A DNA stretch of 10,831 nucleotides from Bacillota bacterium (GCA_023392615.1 JAEVYT010000016.1:1-10831), one strand, 5' to 3'. Counted from the first letter of the stretch, positions 1 to 6,622 are shown. The notes: generated by a model from the sequence alone, not told the origin. Numbers and translations are program-made.

Positions 1-16
1 AAATCTTGCTAAAAGA

Positions 17-48
17 TTTGCGTAGTCCAAAAGTTCCCCCTATATTTG
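17..48 (+). promoter_or_regulatory. Bacteroides-type promoter for the tRNA genes
   Basis: TTTG at 17-20 and TATATTTG at 41-48 match the Bacteroides -33 (TTTG) and -7 (TAnnTTTG) elements, with a 20-bp spacer. Transcription would start near 52-56, leaving a leader of about 25 nt before tRNA-Ser. Both boxes fit the consensus exactly, making this the best promoter in the window. Confidence 0.8.
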
Positions 49-78
49 CACCGCATTTGAGAGAGAATGCGGGTTCAA

Positions 79-168
79 GGAAGTTTGGGTGAGTGGCTGA
101 AACCACCAGTTTGCTAAACTGACGTACTCGTAAGGGTACCGGGGGTTCGAATCCCCCAGCTTCCGCCA
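79..168 (+). tRNA. tRNA-Ser(GCT), CCA encoded
   Basis: A class II tRNA that reads AGC/AGU serine codons. The 7-bp acceptor stem pairs 79-85 with 158-164 (one G-U pair). The D stem is GGT (88-90) with ACC (102-104). The anticodon loop at 111-117 carries GCT at 113-115. The long variable arm has GTAC at 124-127 paired with GTAC at 136-139, as expected for serine. The T arm is five G's and five C's around TTCGAAT (141-157). The discriminator is G165 and the CCA tail is encoded at 166-168. The anticodon stem has four clear pairs and a C-A mismatch at the top (106/122). Without the CCA the gene ends at 165. Confidence 0.96.
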
Positions 169-181
169 AAAATCTCAATAT

Positions 182-218
182 AAAAAAGAGCTAAGTTTTA
201 AAGACTTGGCTCTTTTTA
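182..218 (+). terminator. Hairpin and T-run between the two tRNA genes
   Basis: AGAGCTAAGT (187-196) pairs with ACTTGGCTCT (204-213) to form 10 bp with one G-U and a 7-nt loop. The stem is followed by a T run (213-217) and preceded by a matching A run, so the stem can extend. This has the form of an intrinsic terminator placed 18 bp after tRNA-Ser. It ends only 15 bp before tRNA-Glu, so it may terminate partially or act as a processing structure. Confidence 0.75.
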
Positions 219-232
219 ATCTATCAAACTCC

Positions 233-304
233 GGTGGGTTCGTCTAACGGTTAGGACACATGCCTCTCACGCATGTAATACGAGTTCGATTCTCGTACCC
301 ACTA
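233..304 (+). tRNA. tRNA-Glu(CTC)
   Basis: A 72-nt class I tRNA. The acceptor stem is GGTGGGT (233-239) with ACCCACT (297-303), in which the first pair is G-U; the discriminator is A304. The D arm is GTC...GAC with a GG-containing loop. The anticodon stem is CATGC with GCATG around the loop CTCTCAC, giving anticodon CTC, which reads the glutamate codon GAG. The T arm is ACGAG/CTCGT around TTCGATT. CCA is not encoded (CTG follows), unlike the neighbouring tRNA-Ser. No convincing separate promoter lies in the 64 bp between the tRNAs, so it may depend on transcription from the promoter upstream of tRNA-Ser. Confidence 0.92.
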
Positions 305-318
305 CTGTCTGATTATCA

Positions 319-348
319 GCCTCTTACAAACAAGTAAGGGGCTTTTTT
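319..348 (+). terminator. Intrinsic terminator after tRNA-Glu
   Basis: GCCTCTTAC (319-327) pairs with GTAAGGGGC (334-342), 9 bp with one G-U, around a 6-nt loop. Six T's (343-348) follow directly. This is a strong rho-independent terminator 14 bp after the tRNA and should close the tRNA transcription unit. Confidence 0.88.
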
Positions 349-350
349 AT

Positions 351-480
351 TGCCTTATATTTATCTCAAAATATCGTTTTCAAGCGATATAAAGAGGTAT
401 TTTCAAAAGAAAAATGCAAATTTTGCGCAAATTTTCATCTCGCATAGTTATCGTGCTATCCCATTAATGTACCTACCTAC
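351..480. other. Short non-coding AT-rich intergenic stretch
   Basis: No gene is supported here. Two small structures are visible: an inverted repeat ATATCG (371-376) / CGATAT (385-390) with an 8-nt loop, and a direct repeat GCAAATTTT at 416-424 and 427-435 with the palindrome TTTGCGCAAA (422-431) across its centre. No function can be assigned to either. Confidence 0.5.
416..435. repeat. 9-bp direct repeat with an 11-bp period
   Basis: GCAAATTTT occurs twice (416-424 and 427-435), separated by GC. The centre TTTGCGCAAA (422-431) is a perfect 10-bp palindrome. The spacing is about one helical turn. It lies between the end of the tRNA unit and the lipoprotein terminator, away from any recognised promoter, so a regulatory role is not evident. 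Confidence 0.45.
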
Positions 481-527
481 AAAGAAAAAGAGGAAATGCA
501 GCTAAACTACATTTCCTCTTTTTCTTT
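481..527 (-). terminator. Terminator overlapping the end of the lipoprotein gene
   Basis: A perfect 18-bp inverted repeat (481-498 with 510-527) surrounds an 11-nt loop. Read on the minus strand, the upstream arm (527 down to 510) is itself coding: it specifies the last six residues, KEKEEM. The stop TAG (509-507) lies in the loop, and the downstream arm ends in a T-rich run. On the plus strand the downstream arm is equally T-rich, so the structure could work in both directions and stop any read-through from the tRNA side. Confidence 0.8.
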
Positions 528-1235
528 ATAGATCTCAAAGTAAGATTCTTTATCTATTCTCAACCGGACTCTTTCTTCCCTCTTCTGCCCAGCCAGGTTT
601 ACGAACAAGTTGAAATACAGTTGGCTGAAAGAAAGGTTGGAACGATCATAGGTTATATCAAACGTCCAAGTTCTACGGAAAGAATCGAAAGTAGCGAATG
701 GTTGCTCACCTCCTTTACACATAAACACTTCCGGGAAAGACGTAGGCGGATAAGGCTGGAATAAGCCCGCTAATTGAGCATACACATAGTCAATCATCCA
801 TTCGTCTCCCGTTAAGGTCAATTCCCCTTTCAAGCGGAGTTTGATTGCATAACTGGCAGTCACGTCAGACGAGGTATAAACAGGAACTTGGCTTTCTACC
901 GGATAGTTACCGTCTTTATATCCAAGACTCATCGTTAGTTTAGACCGGCCGACGCCATTAAATTCATCTACTTCCTGATCCGCCGACTGATTTTTCAGGT
1001 TAATCATAAATGTCAGTTTACCGAGAGTCGGGTCACCCGGATATTGCGCAAGCGTGTCCAACACATAATCTTCGGTATTATAACTTCGAGCTATCAAATC
1101 TCCCTTTCCTGCCTCCAAAGCCGGACCGCCTCTTTCCACATCCACGTTGCCAACCGGATAATAAATAGCATCATTATCCCTAACGCAACCACTCAAACAA
1201 AACAGCAACACTGCCAAGCCTATTATCTTATTCAT
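507..1235 (-). CDS. Putative lipoprotein of unknown function
   Basis: A 242-residue protein with a clear lipoprotein signal: a K at residue 3, a hydrophobic stretch at about 4-16, and lipobox LSGC with the lipidated cysteine at 17. It should be exported and anchored in the outer or inner membrane. The residues after the cysteine (VRDND) are partly acidic but are not a clean Bacteroides surface-export signal. The mature part is soluble, rich in aromatic and beta-prone stretches, and has no catalytic motif or family I recognise. The frame stays open to 1331, but the start at 1235 is preferred. It begins the signal peptide, has AAGG a few bases upstream on the minus strand, and lies downstream of a TATCTTTG promoter element that sits inside the longer reading frame. 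It is transcribed alone, divergently from the Crp/Fnr gene, and its 3' end forms part of its terminator. Confidence 0.85.
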   Translation of the reverse strand: MNKIIGLAVLLFCLSGCVRDNDAIYYPVGNVDVERGGPALEAGKGDLIARSYNTEDYVLDTLAQYPGDPTLGKLTFMINLKNQSADQEVDEFNGVGRSKLTMSLGYKDGNYPVESQVPVYTSSDVTASYAIKLRLKGELTLTGDEWMIDYVYAQLAGLFQPYPPTSFPEVFMCKGGEQPFATFDSFRRTWTFDITYDRSNLSFSQLYFNLFVNLAGQKREERVRLRIDKESYFEIYKEKEEM

Positions 1236-1262
1236 AATCACCTTACTTCTTGATTTTGCGGA

Positions 1263-1270
1263 CAAAGATA
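1263..1270 (-). promoter_or_regulatory. Promoter -7 element for the lipoprotein gene
   Basis: On the minus strand this reads TATCTTTG, matching TAnnTTTG, and lies 27 bp before the ATG at 1235. No good TTTG is seen at the expected -33 distance, so only the -7 box is supported. Confidence 0.55.
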
Positions 1271-1288
1271 CATCTTTTTTATACCACC

Positions 1289-1321
1289 CTTGATTTATGT
1301 CAACCGTTTTTAGTATTTTTG
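1289..1321 (+). promoter_or_regulatory. Promoter for the Crp/Fnr gene
   Basis: CTTG (1289-1292, one mismatch to TTTG) and TATTTTTG (1314-1321, exact TAnnTTTG) are separated by 21 bp. Transcription would start near 1327, leaving a leader of only about 17 nt before the ATG at 1344. The upstream box lies where the -33 region of the divergent lipoprotein promoter would fall, so the two promoters may interfere. Confidence 0.65.
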
Positions 1322-1343
1322 CACACATCAAGACAGAAAAGAC

Positions 1344-1928
1344 ATGGATACACTATTAAGAGAGACTGTAAATGCTGTTGTCAATTCCCGCTTTCCGGAG
1401 ATGAGTATAGAAGGAAGACGGCAGATAGAAAGCATACTGATTCGTGAAGAGTTTCCCAAAGGAGCCATAGCGCTCAACGAAGGAGAAGTAGCCCACGAAC
1501 TTGTTTTTGTAGGAAAAGGCATGCTTAGGCAGTACTATTACAAAAACGGGAAAGACGTGACCGAACATTTCTCATACGAAGGATGTATCGTGATGTGCAT
1601 TGAAAGTTTCCTGAAACAAGTACCCACCCGGCTAATTGTGGAAACTCTTGAACCTTCCATTATTTACTTATTCCCCCGCGACATGATACAAAAATTAGCG
1701 AGGGAGAACTGGGAAATCAACATGTTCTATCAAAAGATATTGGAATACTCTTTAATTGTATCACAGGTTAAAGCAGACTCCTGGCGTTTTGAGTCCGCTC
1801 GCGAACGCTATAACCTCCTGCTCGAAACACATCCGGAAATCATCAAACGCGCGCCTTTAGCACACATCGCTTCCTATCTTCTGATGACACCGGAGACACT
1901 AAGCCGTGTACGCTCCGGTGTTCTATGA
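1344..1928 (+). CDS. Crp/Fnr-family transcriptional regulator
   Basis: A 194-residue cytoplasmic DNA-binding regulator. Residues about 25-115 form the cyclic-nucleotide-binding-type beta-roll. Visible landmarks are the EEFPKGAIALNEGE stretch (35-48), the VGKGMLRQYYYKNGKDVTEHF stretch (56-76) and the final strand before YLFPRD (108-113). A long dimerisation helix follows (about 114-160). The C-terminal helix-turn-helix is at about 170-191 (PLAHIASYLLMTPETLSRVR), and the protein ends right after the recognition helix. This short form without a full wing is usual for Bacteroidota members. The classical cAMP-pocket arginine-serine motif of E. coli Crp is not visible, so the ligand, if any, is unknown. 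It has its own promoter and converges on the AraC gene with a 2-bp gap. The family call is firm; the targets are not known. Confidence 0.92.
   Translation: MDTLLRETVNAVVNSRFPEMSIEGRRQIESILIREEFPKGAIALNEGEVAHELVFVGKGMLRQYYYKNGKDVTEHFSYEGCIVMCIESFLKQVPTRLIVETLEPSIIYLFPRDMIQKLARENWEINMFYQKILEYSLIVSQVKADSWRFESARERYNLLLETHPEIIKRAPLAHIASYLLMTPETLSRVRSGVL
1887..1921. other. Inverted repeat in the 3' end of the Crp/Fnr gene
   Basis: ACACCGGAG (1887-1895) pairs with CTCCGGTGT (1913-1921), a perfect 9 bp. An inner ACAC/GTGT (1896-1899 / 1906-1909) can extend the stem past a 3-nt bulge. Only a weak T-rich tract (TCTATGATTTT) follows on the plus strand. It could be a poor terminator for the Crp/Fnr transcript, or a by-product of the coding sequence. 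Confidence 0.4.
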
Positions 1929-1930
1929 TT

Positions 1931-2833
1931 TTAGCGGCTTTTCCGGTATTCTTTTGGAGACATACCGGTGTAATGCTTGAAGTATTTCCCGAAGAAAGAT
2001 TGGTTTGCAAAATTCAGCCGGTCGGCAATCTCCTGTATATTCATACTTGAAGAATTCAGGAGGGCTTTCGCTTCCAGAATCACCAACTCATCAATCCACT
2101 CTCCCACCGTTTTTCCGCTGACTTCTTTCACGACTCCCGAAAGATGTTTCGGCGTCAGACACAGTTGGTCGGCATAGTATTTTACGCTGCGTTCAGACTG
2201 GTAAGACTCCACCAGAGACTCATAAAAGCGTTCGAAGATATACTCTTTCCGGCTTTTATTCTTCATCGTAGTAGCGTTTGCGGGTGCATGATTAGTGAAA
2301 ATAGTGCAAAGCTCGAAAAAGAACCCCTGCATCAGTCCCATTACCACTTCCCTACGGTATAAAGCCTCCTTATTCCTCAACCGTTTCCTGATAAACGCGT
2401 GATACTCCTTCACCACCTCCTGTTCGTGCGGAGTGAGGTCGAAACACGGATAATCTTTCAGATAGAAAAACAAAGAAAGCACATTTCCGATCTTAGGCAA
2501 CGTTTCCAGCAAGTTCTTCGACACAGCAAAGAAAATGCCTTTAAAATCGTGACTGAAATACCGCTGCTCGATAATCTGATTAGGCAGTGCTATCACCATC
2601 AATCCGGGACACAATTGAAATTCACGCAGACTAATCTTAAAAGTACCGGTACCCTCCAGACAAAGCCCCACCGTCAACACTTCCAGTTTGGTAGGCCCGT
2701 TATACAACGATATAACGCTCTCCGTATCGAAAAGCGCTATATCATTATCAACAACATCAATGTTGTCGGCATCTATATGTTTAGAATGAACTACCGAAGA
2801 AATACCTACTTTCGGAACACTTTGAATATCCAT
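1931..2833 (-). CDS. AraC-family transcriptional regulator
   Basis: A 300-residue protein with an N-terminal cupin-like effector region (about 30-180) and a C-terminal AraC/XylS DNA-binding domain (about 200-298). The first helix-turn-helix is at about 217-238 (YYADQLCLTPKHLSGVVKEV). The second is at about 265-285 (NIQEIADRLNFANQSFFGKYFK), followed by the family signature HYTGMSPKEYR (287-297). Proteins of this kind usually bind a small metabolite and activate nearby genes. It lies 95 bp downstream of the phosphatase gene on the same strand. No terminator is obvious between them, but it has its own promoter (CTTG and TATATTTG), so it may be both read-through and separately transcribed. A purine-rich AAAAGAGAGAG just before the ATG can serve as ribosome binding site. 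The effector and target genes cannot be told from the sequence. Confidence 0.93.
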   Translation of the reverse strand: MDIQSVPKVGISSVVHSKHIDADNIDVVDNDIALFDTESVISLYNGPTKLEVLTVGLCLEGTGTFKISLREFQLCPGLMVIALPNQIIEQRYFSHDFKGIFFAVSKNLLETLPKIGNVLSLFFYLKDYPCFDLTPHEQEVVKEYHAFIRKRLRNKEALYRREVVMGLMQGFFFELCTIFTNHAPANATTMKNKSRKEYIFERFYESLVESYQSERSVKYYADQLCLTPKHLSGVVKEVSGKTVGEWIDELVILEAKALLNSSSMNIQEIADRLNFANQSFFGKYFKHYTGMSPKEYRKSR

Positions 2834-2853
2834 ACTCTCTCTTTTTTTGGCGA

Positions 2854-2885
2854 CAAATATACCAGCATTTAATCAGATATACAAG
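2854..2885 (-). promoter_or_regulatory. Promoter for the AraC-family gene
   Basis: On the minus strand, CTTG (2885-2882) and TATATTTG (2861-2854) are separated by 20 bp. This fits the Bacteroides pattern with one mismatch in the upstream box. It lies 21 bp before the ATG at 2833 and predicts a leader of about 15 nt. Confidence 0.65.
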
Positions 2886-2928
2886 CCAATCGGGAGCATT
2901 ATCGGACATAATGAACACTTTTAGATAC

Positions 2929-4671
2929 TTATCGAACAGACCGGAACAGATATTCATAATCACGTTTGGCAGCCGGCACCGTCCACTTTTCCGGAACAAA
3001 CTTCCACTGATTGAGCGCTTTCGGGTCCATCGTTCCTTTCTCCTCAATGTAATTCATCAGGTAGAAACGGAGATCCTTATCCGTAGAGAAAATAATGCGG
3101 TCTTTCAACTTCTCCTGCGGGATGCCCGACCCTTTCGTCAGCAATTCTCCGCCACCATTGCCACGGTAAGAATTCAAGGCCACCTTATATATCTTATCCA
3201 TGCGGAAAGGAGAACCATCAGCCATGCTTTTGATCGTTATCTTCTCGCCCTGCGGTTTAGTGACATCCACCGTATAAATAATGCCCGAAGCCGAGTCGAA
3301 ATTAAAACTATAATTCTGGAAAGACGATCTATCCTCCGCACCTTCACGACGCTTCTCCTTGAACCAGAGCAGATGATCTTCCGGCGATTTCATCCGGTTC
3401 GTCCACATATAATAAGACATCTCCAAGAAATCCTTAATCTCCTTTCCGGACAGAGTCATCACATACAGCATGTTCTCATACTTATATAAATTGAACATAT
3501 CACTCACAAATACATCCCCCTTCTTTATTTCCGAGTCAAACGAAAGCGGAGCGGCAAACGAGATGTCGGCACCGGTGATGTCGAGCTGCAAGGTATGTAT
3601 CAGGTCGATAAAGGCAGAAGGGCCGAAGAAAGCAGGATAAGTGGAGATACTTTCGGTAAAAGTGCCGATCTTCTTCGAAACGAACTTCTGCACCGTTTCA
3701 TATTGCGGGGCAAAACGCTTCATAAAGTCCTCGCTGATTCCGTAAGCCTCCGTTTCGGTCAAGACACCCTTGATATCCTTGCTCTGCACCTTTCCATCTT
3801 TCAGTTTCAAGGTCACATCTACGTTAGACAAAACGATCCCATTGCTGGCCGGATCGATAATCAACACCGAGTCTCCGGCAACATTCATCACCTTCTTACA
3901 TTCGCGGGAATGATCGTGCCCCATCAATACAATATCGAATCCCGGCACATTCTTCGCTACGTTGAGAGAAGCGTTCTCGTTGTATTTGCCCGACATTTTG
4001 AAAGCCTCCTGTCCGGCATGGAACAAGCCGATCACCAAATCCGGGTTCTCTTTTTCACGGATAACCTTCATCCATTTGCGTGCCGTCTCTTCCATATCGT
4101 CGAAACGCAATCCTTTCCACAGGTTTTCGGAGAGCCATGCAGGGATAGCAGGGGTAATCATTCCCAATACCACGATCTTCACGCCATCACGTTCCAACAC
4201 TTTGTAAGGAGCCAGATGGGGCTGTCCCGTAGACGTATCTATGATGTTGGCACCCAACACAGGGAAGTCACAAGTGGCGATCCAACGGTCGAAAACGGCA
4301 CGTCCCGTTTCCACGTCATGGTTACCCATGTTGCCGGCATCATACTTCATATAATTCATCATTTCCGAGCAAAGATGGGGAGACACCGTATCTATATAAT
4401 TATAGTAATAGGCAGTGGGCTGTCCCTGCAAAATATCACCGTTATCCAGCAATATCAGATTCTCCTTATATTGTTCGCGCTCTTTCTGCACGAAAGAATA
4501 AACCCGTGCGAGACTCCCCTTCCATTCGTGGCGGGTTATAAAATTATAAGGATAATAATTGCCATGTACATCACTTGTTTCTACAATCTTCAGTTTCACC
4601 ACCTTCTCCTGCGCCGCAACAGACAGAGCGAGGCAGAGAAGCAAGCCATAAATTAATACGATTCGTTTCAT
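2929..4671 (-). CDS. Periplasmic 5'-nucleotidase / 2',3'-cyclic phosphodiesterase family protein
   Basis: A 580-residue exported metallophosphatase. A signal peptide (about 1-20, ending SVAAQ) sends it to the periplasm. The N-terminal calcineurin-like domain carries the two-metal ligands in order: D34 and H36 (SDVHGNYYP), D79 (DNGD), N117-H118 (GNHD), H218 (FHAG), and H252 and H254 (GHDH). The C-terminal 5'-nucleotidase domain (about 330-545) holds the nucleotide-binding region. Its SYRGNGGGEL loop (501-510) looks more like the CpdB-type 2',3'-cyclic phosphodiesterase / 3'-nucleotidase branch than UshA. Such enzymes strip phosphate from extracellular nucleotides so the nucleosides can be taken up. 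Length and motifs are complete. Its ATG overlaps the stop of the upstream kinase gene (ATGA), with a GAAAAAGA stretch in the kinase tail as likely ribosome binding site. The exact substrate is not fixed by the sequence. Confidence 0.92.
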   Translation of the reverse strand: MKRIVLIYGLLLCLALSVAAQEKVVKLKIVETSDVHGNYYPYNFITRHEWKGSLARVYSFVQKEREQYKENLILLDNGDILQGQPTAYYYNYIDTVSPHLCSEMMNYMKYDAGNMGNHDVETGRAVFDRWIATCDFPVLGANIIDTSTGQPHLAPYKVLERDGVKIVVLGMITPAIPAWLSENLWKGLRFDDMEETARKWMKVIREKENPDLVIGLFHAGQEAFKMSGKYNENASLNVAKNVPGFDIVLMGHDHSRECKKVMNVAGDSVLIIDPASNGIVLSNVDVTLKLKDGKVQSKDIKGVLTETEAYGISEDFMKRFAPQYETVQKFVSKKIGTFTESISTYPAFFGPSAFIDLIHTLQLDITGADISFAAPLSFDSEIKKGDVFVSDMFNLYKYENMLYVMTLSGKEIKDFLEMSYYMWTNRMKSPEDHLLWFKEKRREGAEDRSSFQNYSFNFDSASGIIYTVDVTKPQGEKITIKSMADGSPFRMDKIYKVALNSYRGNGGGELLTKGSGIPQEKLKDRIIFSTDKDLRFYLMNYIEEKGTMDPKALNQWKFVPEKWTVPAAKRDYEYLFRSVR

Positions 4672-6602
4672 TCTTTTTCTATATTTAGATTTAACGGATG
4701 AGAGAATACAAACCGCGCCCCGCCGGTATAGTCAGGGTCGATCCATATACTTCCTTTCCATTTGTGCACAATCAATTTACAGATAGACAATCCCAGTCCG
4801 GTACCCTGGGCATATTCATTCAGTTTCTCAAAACGCTCGAACACAAGTCCCTGTTTTTCTTTCGGGATGCCGCATCCGGTGTCCGTCACCGAGAAGACAG
4901 CCATTTGCGTTTCCTCGTTCACAGAAAAGTCCAATGTAATCTTACCGCATTTTGTAAACTTGTTGGCGTTGGACAGCAGGTTAATCATCACTTGCTGCAT
5001 ACGCTGCACATCCGTCACCATCCGGAAAGATTCGAAAGAAGTGGTAAACAAGAACTGGTTTTCCGACGACTGCCGCGAAAAACTAACAGACGCCACCACC
5101 TGGCTGCACAACTGCACCACGTCACATTCCTCCCAAGTCAGCGTCACCCGGTTGGCCTCCAGACGTGAAAGGTCGAGAATATCGTTAATCAGCCGAAGCA
5201 ACAAATCCGAATTGGTTTTGATAATCTGATAATAAGACTGCTGTTCCTCCTCCGTGCTACCGCCAACGGCCAATACATCCGAGAATCCTACAATCGAATT
5301 CAACGGTGTCCGTATCTCATGGCTCATATTGGCAAGGAAAGCACTCTTCAGACGATTAGACTCTTCCGCCCTGTCTTTTGCTACGCGCAAGTCCTTCTCC
5401 GATTTCAGCAGCTCATCTTTCAGGCGTTTCGTACGGAAATAATAGAAGAGAGAGATGCACAAGCCGAGCACCAGAATCACAAACAAAGCACAGGCAGACC
5501 ATATCTGATAAGTATATTGCTGATAGAACGAAACCGGCTGGTTGACAAGCTGCACTTTAAAAGGCAATACTGCCGGATCCAGCCCCCATTCCTTCACCTT
5601 CCGGCTATCCAATACCGCTTTGCAGCCGATTACCGAAAGATGTTTCACCGTATCCTGCGGGTGCGTATCCATCCGTACAGACTCCATAGCCATCTCTCCA
5701 CCCACTTTCCGGTAGTCGGGCAACACCCCTCCTATCGCCCAATGACCGAGACTCACCGATGAAGGGGTAAAAGTCGGAATGGTAGGGGTAACTTCCATCA
5801 TGGCATACGTGGCATTTCTCATGAAATACCCCTCGTTCATATCCACCCGCCACGTTCCTACCAGGATCACCGTGTTTTCGGGCAGTTGCCTCAACTCCTC
5901 AACGATGGTATAAATAGAATGTTTCCGTCCATCCATCAGAATCAAATCCAGATCGGGGAATTTCTTCATTTCTTTTCGCACCAATGCTTGCATGGTCACT
6001 CCGCCATACGTGTTGTCCGAAATAAAGGCAATGTGTTTCGTTTTCGGATAGAAGGCTTGAATCATCTGAATATTACCCTCTATATCATATTGGTTGATAA
6101 ATCCCGATTTGAGTTCGGGGATATTCAGATGGTCATCGAAGAGATCGACAGATTCGGGCATCCAGCTATCCAGGCTTTCCACGGTATCTTCCGGCAATAT
6201 CACCACGTTGCTACTGGCCAGACTGCACATCACGGGCACTTTCACCTGCATTTCATCCCGCTGCGACAAATAAGCGGCCCATGCTTCCTGACCTAACAAG
6301 ATAATCTGCGCCGGATGCTTTTCCCCTTGATATTTAGCAAGAATCTGTGTCATCATTTTGCTCCATAGCGGAGCTTCCGAGAAGCTTTTACAGTTCATAT
6401 TCTCGATGATGATGTCGCGCTGTCCTCCCAACTTACTATATTCATCCATATAATCGGAAATAGTGACCGATGTTTGGTGCGCTGCCGGATTATAAGAACA
6501 GATAATCAGAATAGGTTTCTTATCGTTAGAGACAGCCAAGACCTTCGATGACTGCAGGAGCCAAAGAAAACAGATAAAAAAATATCCAAGACGTCCCAGC
6601 AT
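4668..6602 (-). CDS. Sensor histidine kinase with ABC-substrate-binding-like periplasmic domain
   Basis: A 644-residue membrane kinase. A signal peptide or first membrane segment covers about 5-23. Residues about 28-345 are a periplasmic domain resembling the ABC_sub_bind (PF04392) family: an ILIICSYNPA strand, an IILLGQEAW strand, and a closing GHWAIGGVLPDYRKVGGEMA segment (286-305). A transmembrane helix (about 368-388) and a short coiled coil (390-418) lead to the kinase core. Its boxes are the H-box SHEIRTPLN with phospho-acceptor H428, the N-box NLLSNANKFT, the G1 box DTGCGIP, the F box FERFEKL and the G2 box GTGLGLSI. All are intact, so it should be active. There is no receiver domain and no response regulator gene nearby. 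The frame is open to 6698, but the start at 6602 begins the signal peptide and lies downstream of a TATATTTG promoter box. The gene is coupled to the phosphatase gene. The ligand is unknown. Confidence 0.9.
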   Translation of the reverse strand: MLGRLGYFFICFLWLLQSSKVLAVSNDKKPILIICSYNPAAHQTSVTISDYMDEYSKLGGQRDIIIENMNCKSFSEAPLWSKMMTQILAKYQGEKHPAQIILLGQEAWAAYLSQRDEMQVKVPVMCSLASSNVVILPEDTVESLDSWMPESVDLFDDHLNIPELKSGFINQYDIEGNIQMIQAFYPKTKHIAFISDNTYGGVTMQALVRKEMKKFPDLDLILMDGRKHSIYTIVEELRQLPENTVILVGTWRVDMNEGYFMRNATYAMMEVTPTIPTFTPSSVSLGHWAIGGVLPDYRKVGGEMAMESVRMDTHPQDTVKHLSVIGCKAVLDSRKVKEWGLDPAVLPFKVQLVNQPVSFYQQYTYQIWSACALFVILVLGLCISLFYYFRTKRLKDELLKSEKDLRVAKDRAEESNRLKSAFLANMSHEIRTPLNSIVGFSDVLAVGGSTEEEQQSYYQIIKTNSDLLLRLINDILDLSRLEANRVTLTWEECDVVQLCSQVVASVSFSRQSSENQFLFTTSFESFRMVTDVQRMQQVMINLLSNANKFTKCGKITLDFSVNEETQMAVFSVTDTGCGIPKEKQGLVFERFEKLNEYAQGTGLGLSICKLIVHKWKGSIWIDPDYTGGARFVFSHPLNLNIEKE

Positions 6603-6622
6603 AATAATGCAGTTTTGATGTG

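Noticed and set aside
79..168. tRNA-Ser as an integration (att) site for a mobile element
   Set aside because: No repeat of the tRNA 3' end was seen elsewhere in the window, and no integrase or other mobile gene is present.
1236..1331. N-terminal extension of the lipoprotein gene to 1331
   Set aside because: It would put 32 unrelated residues before a perfect lipoprotein signal peptide, and a -7 promoter box lies inside the extension.
3595..4656. Long plus-strand open frame (353 codons) opposite the phosphatase gene
   Set aside because: The opposite strand encodes a complete metallophosphatase with all metal-ligand motifs. The plus-strand translation has no recognisable domain and is rich in the residues expected from an antisense frame.
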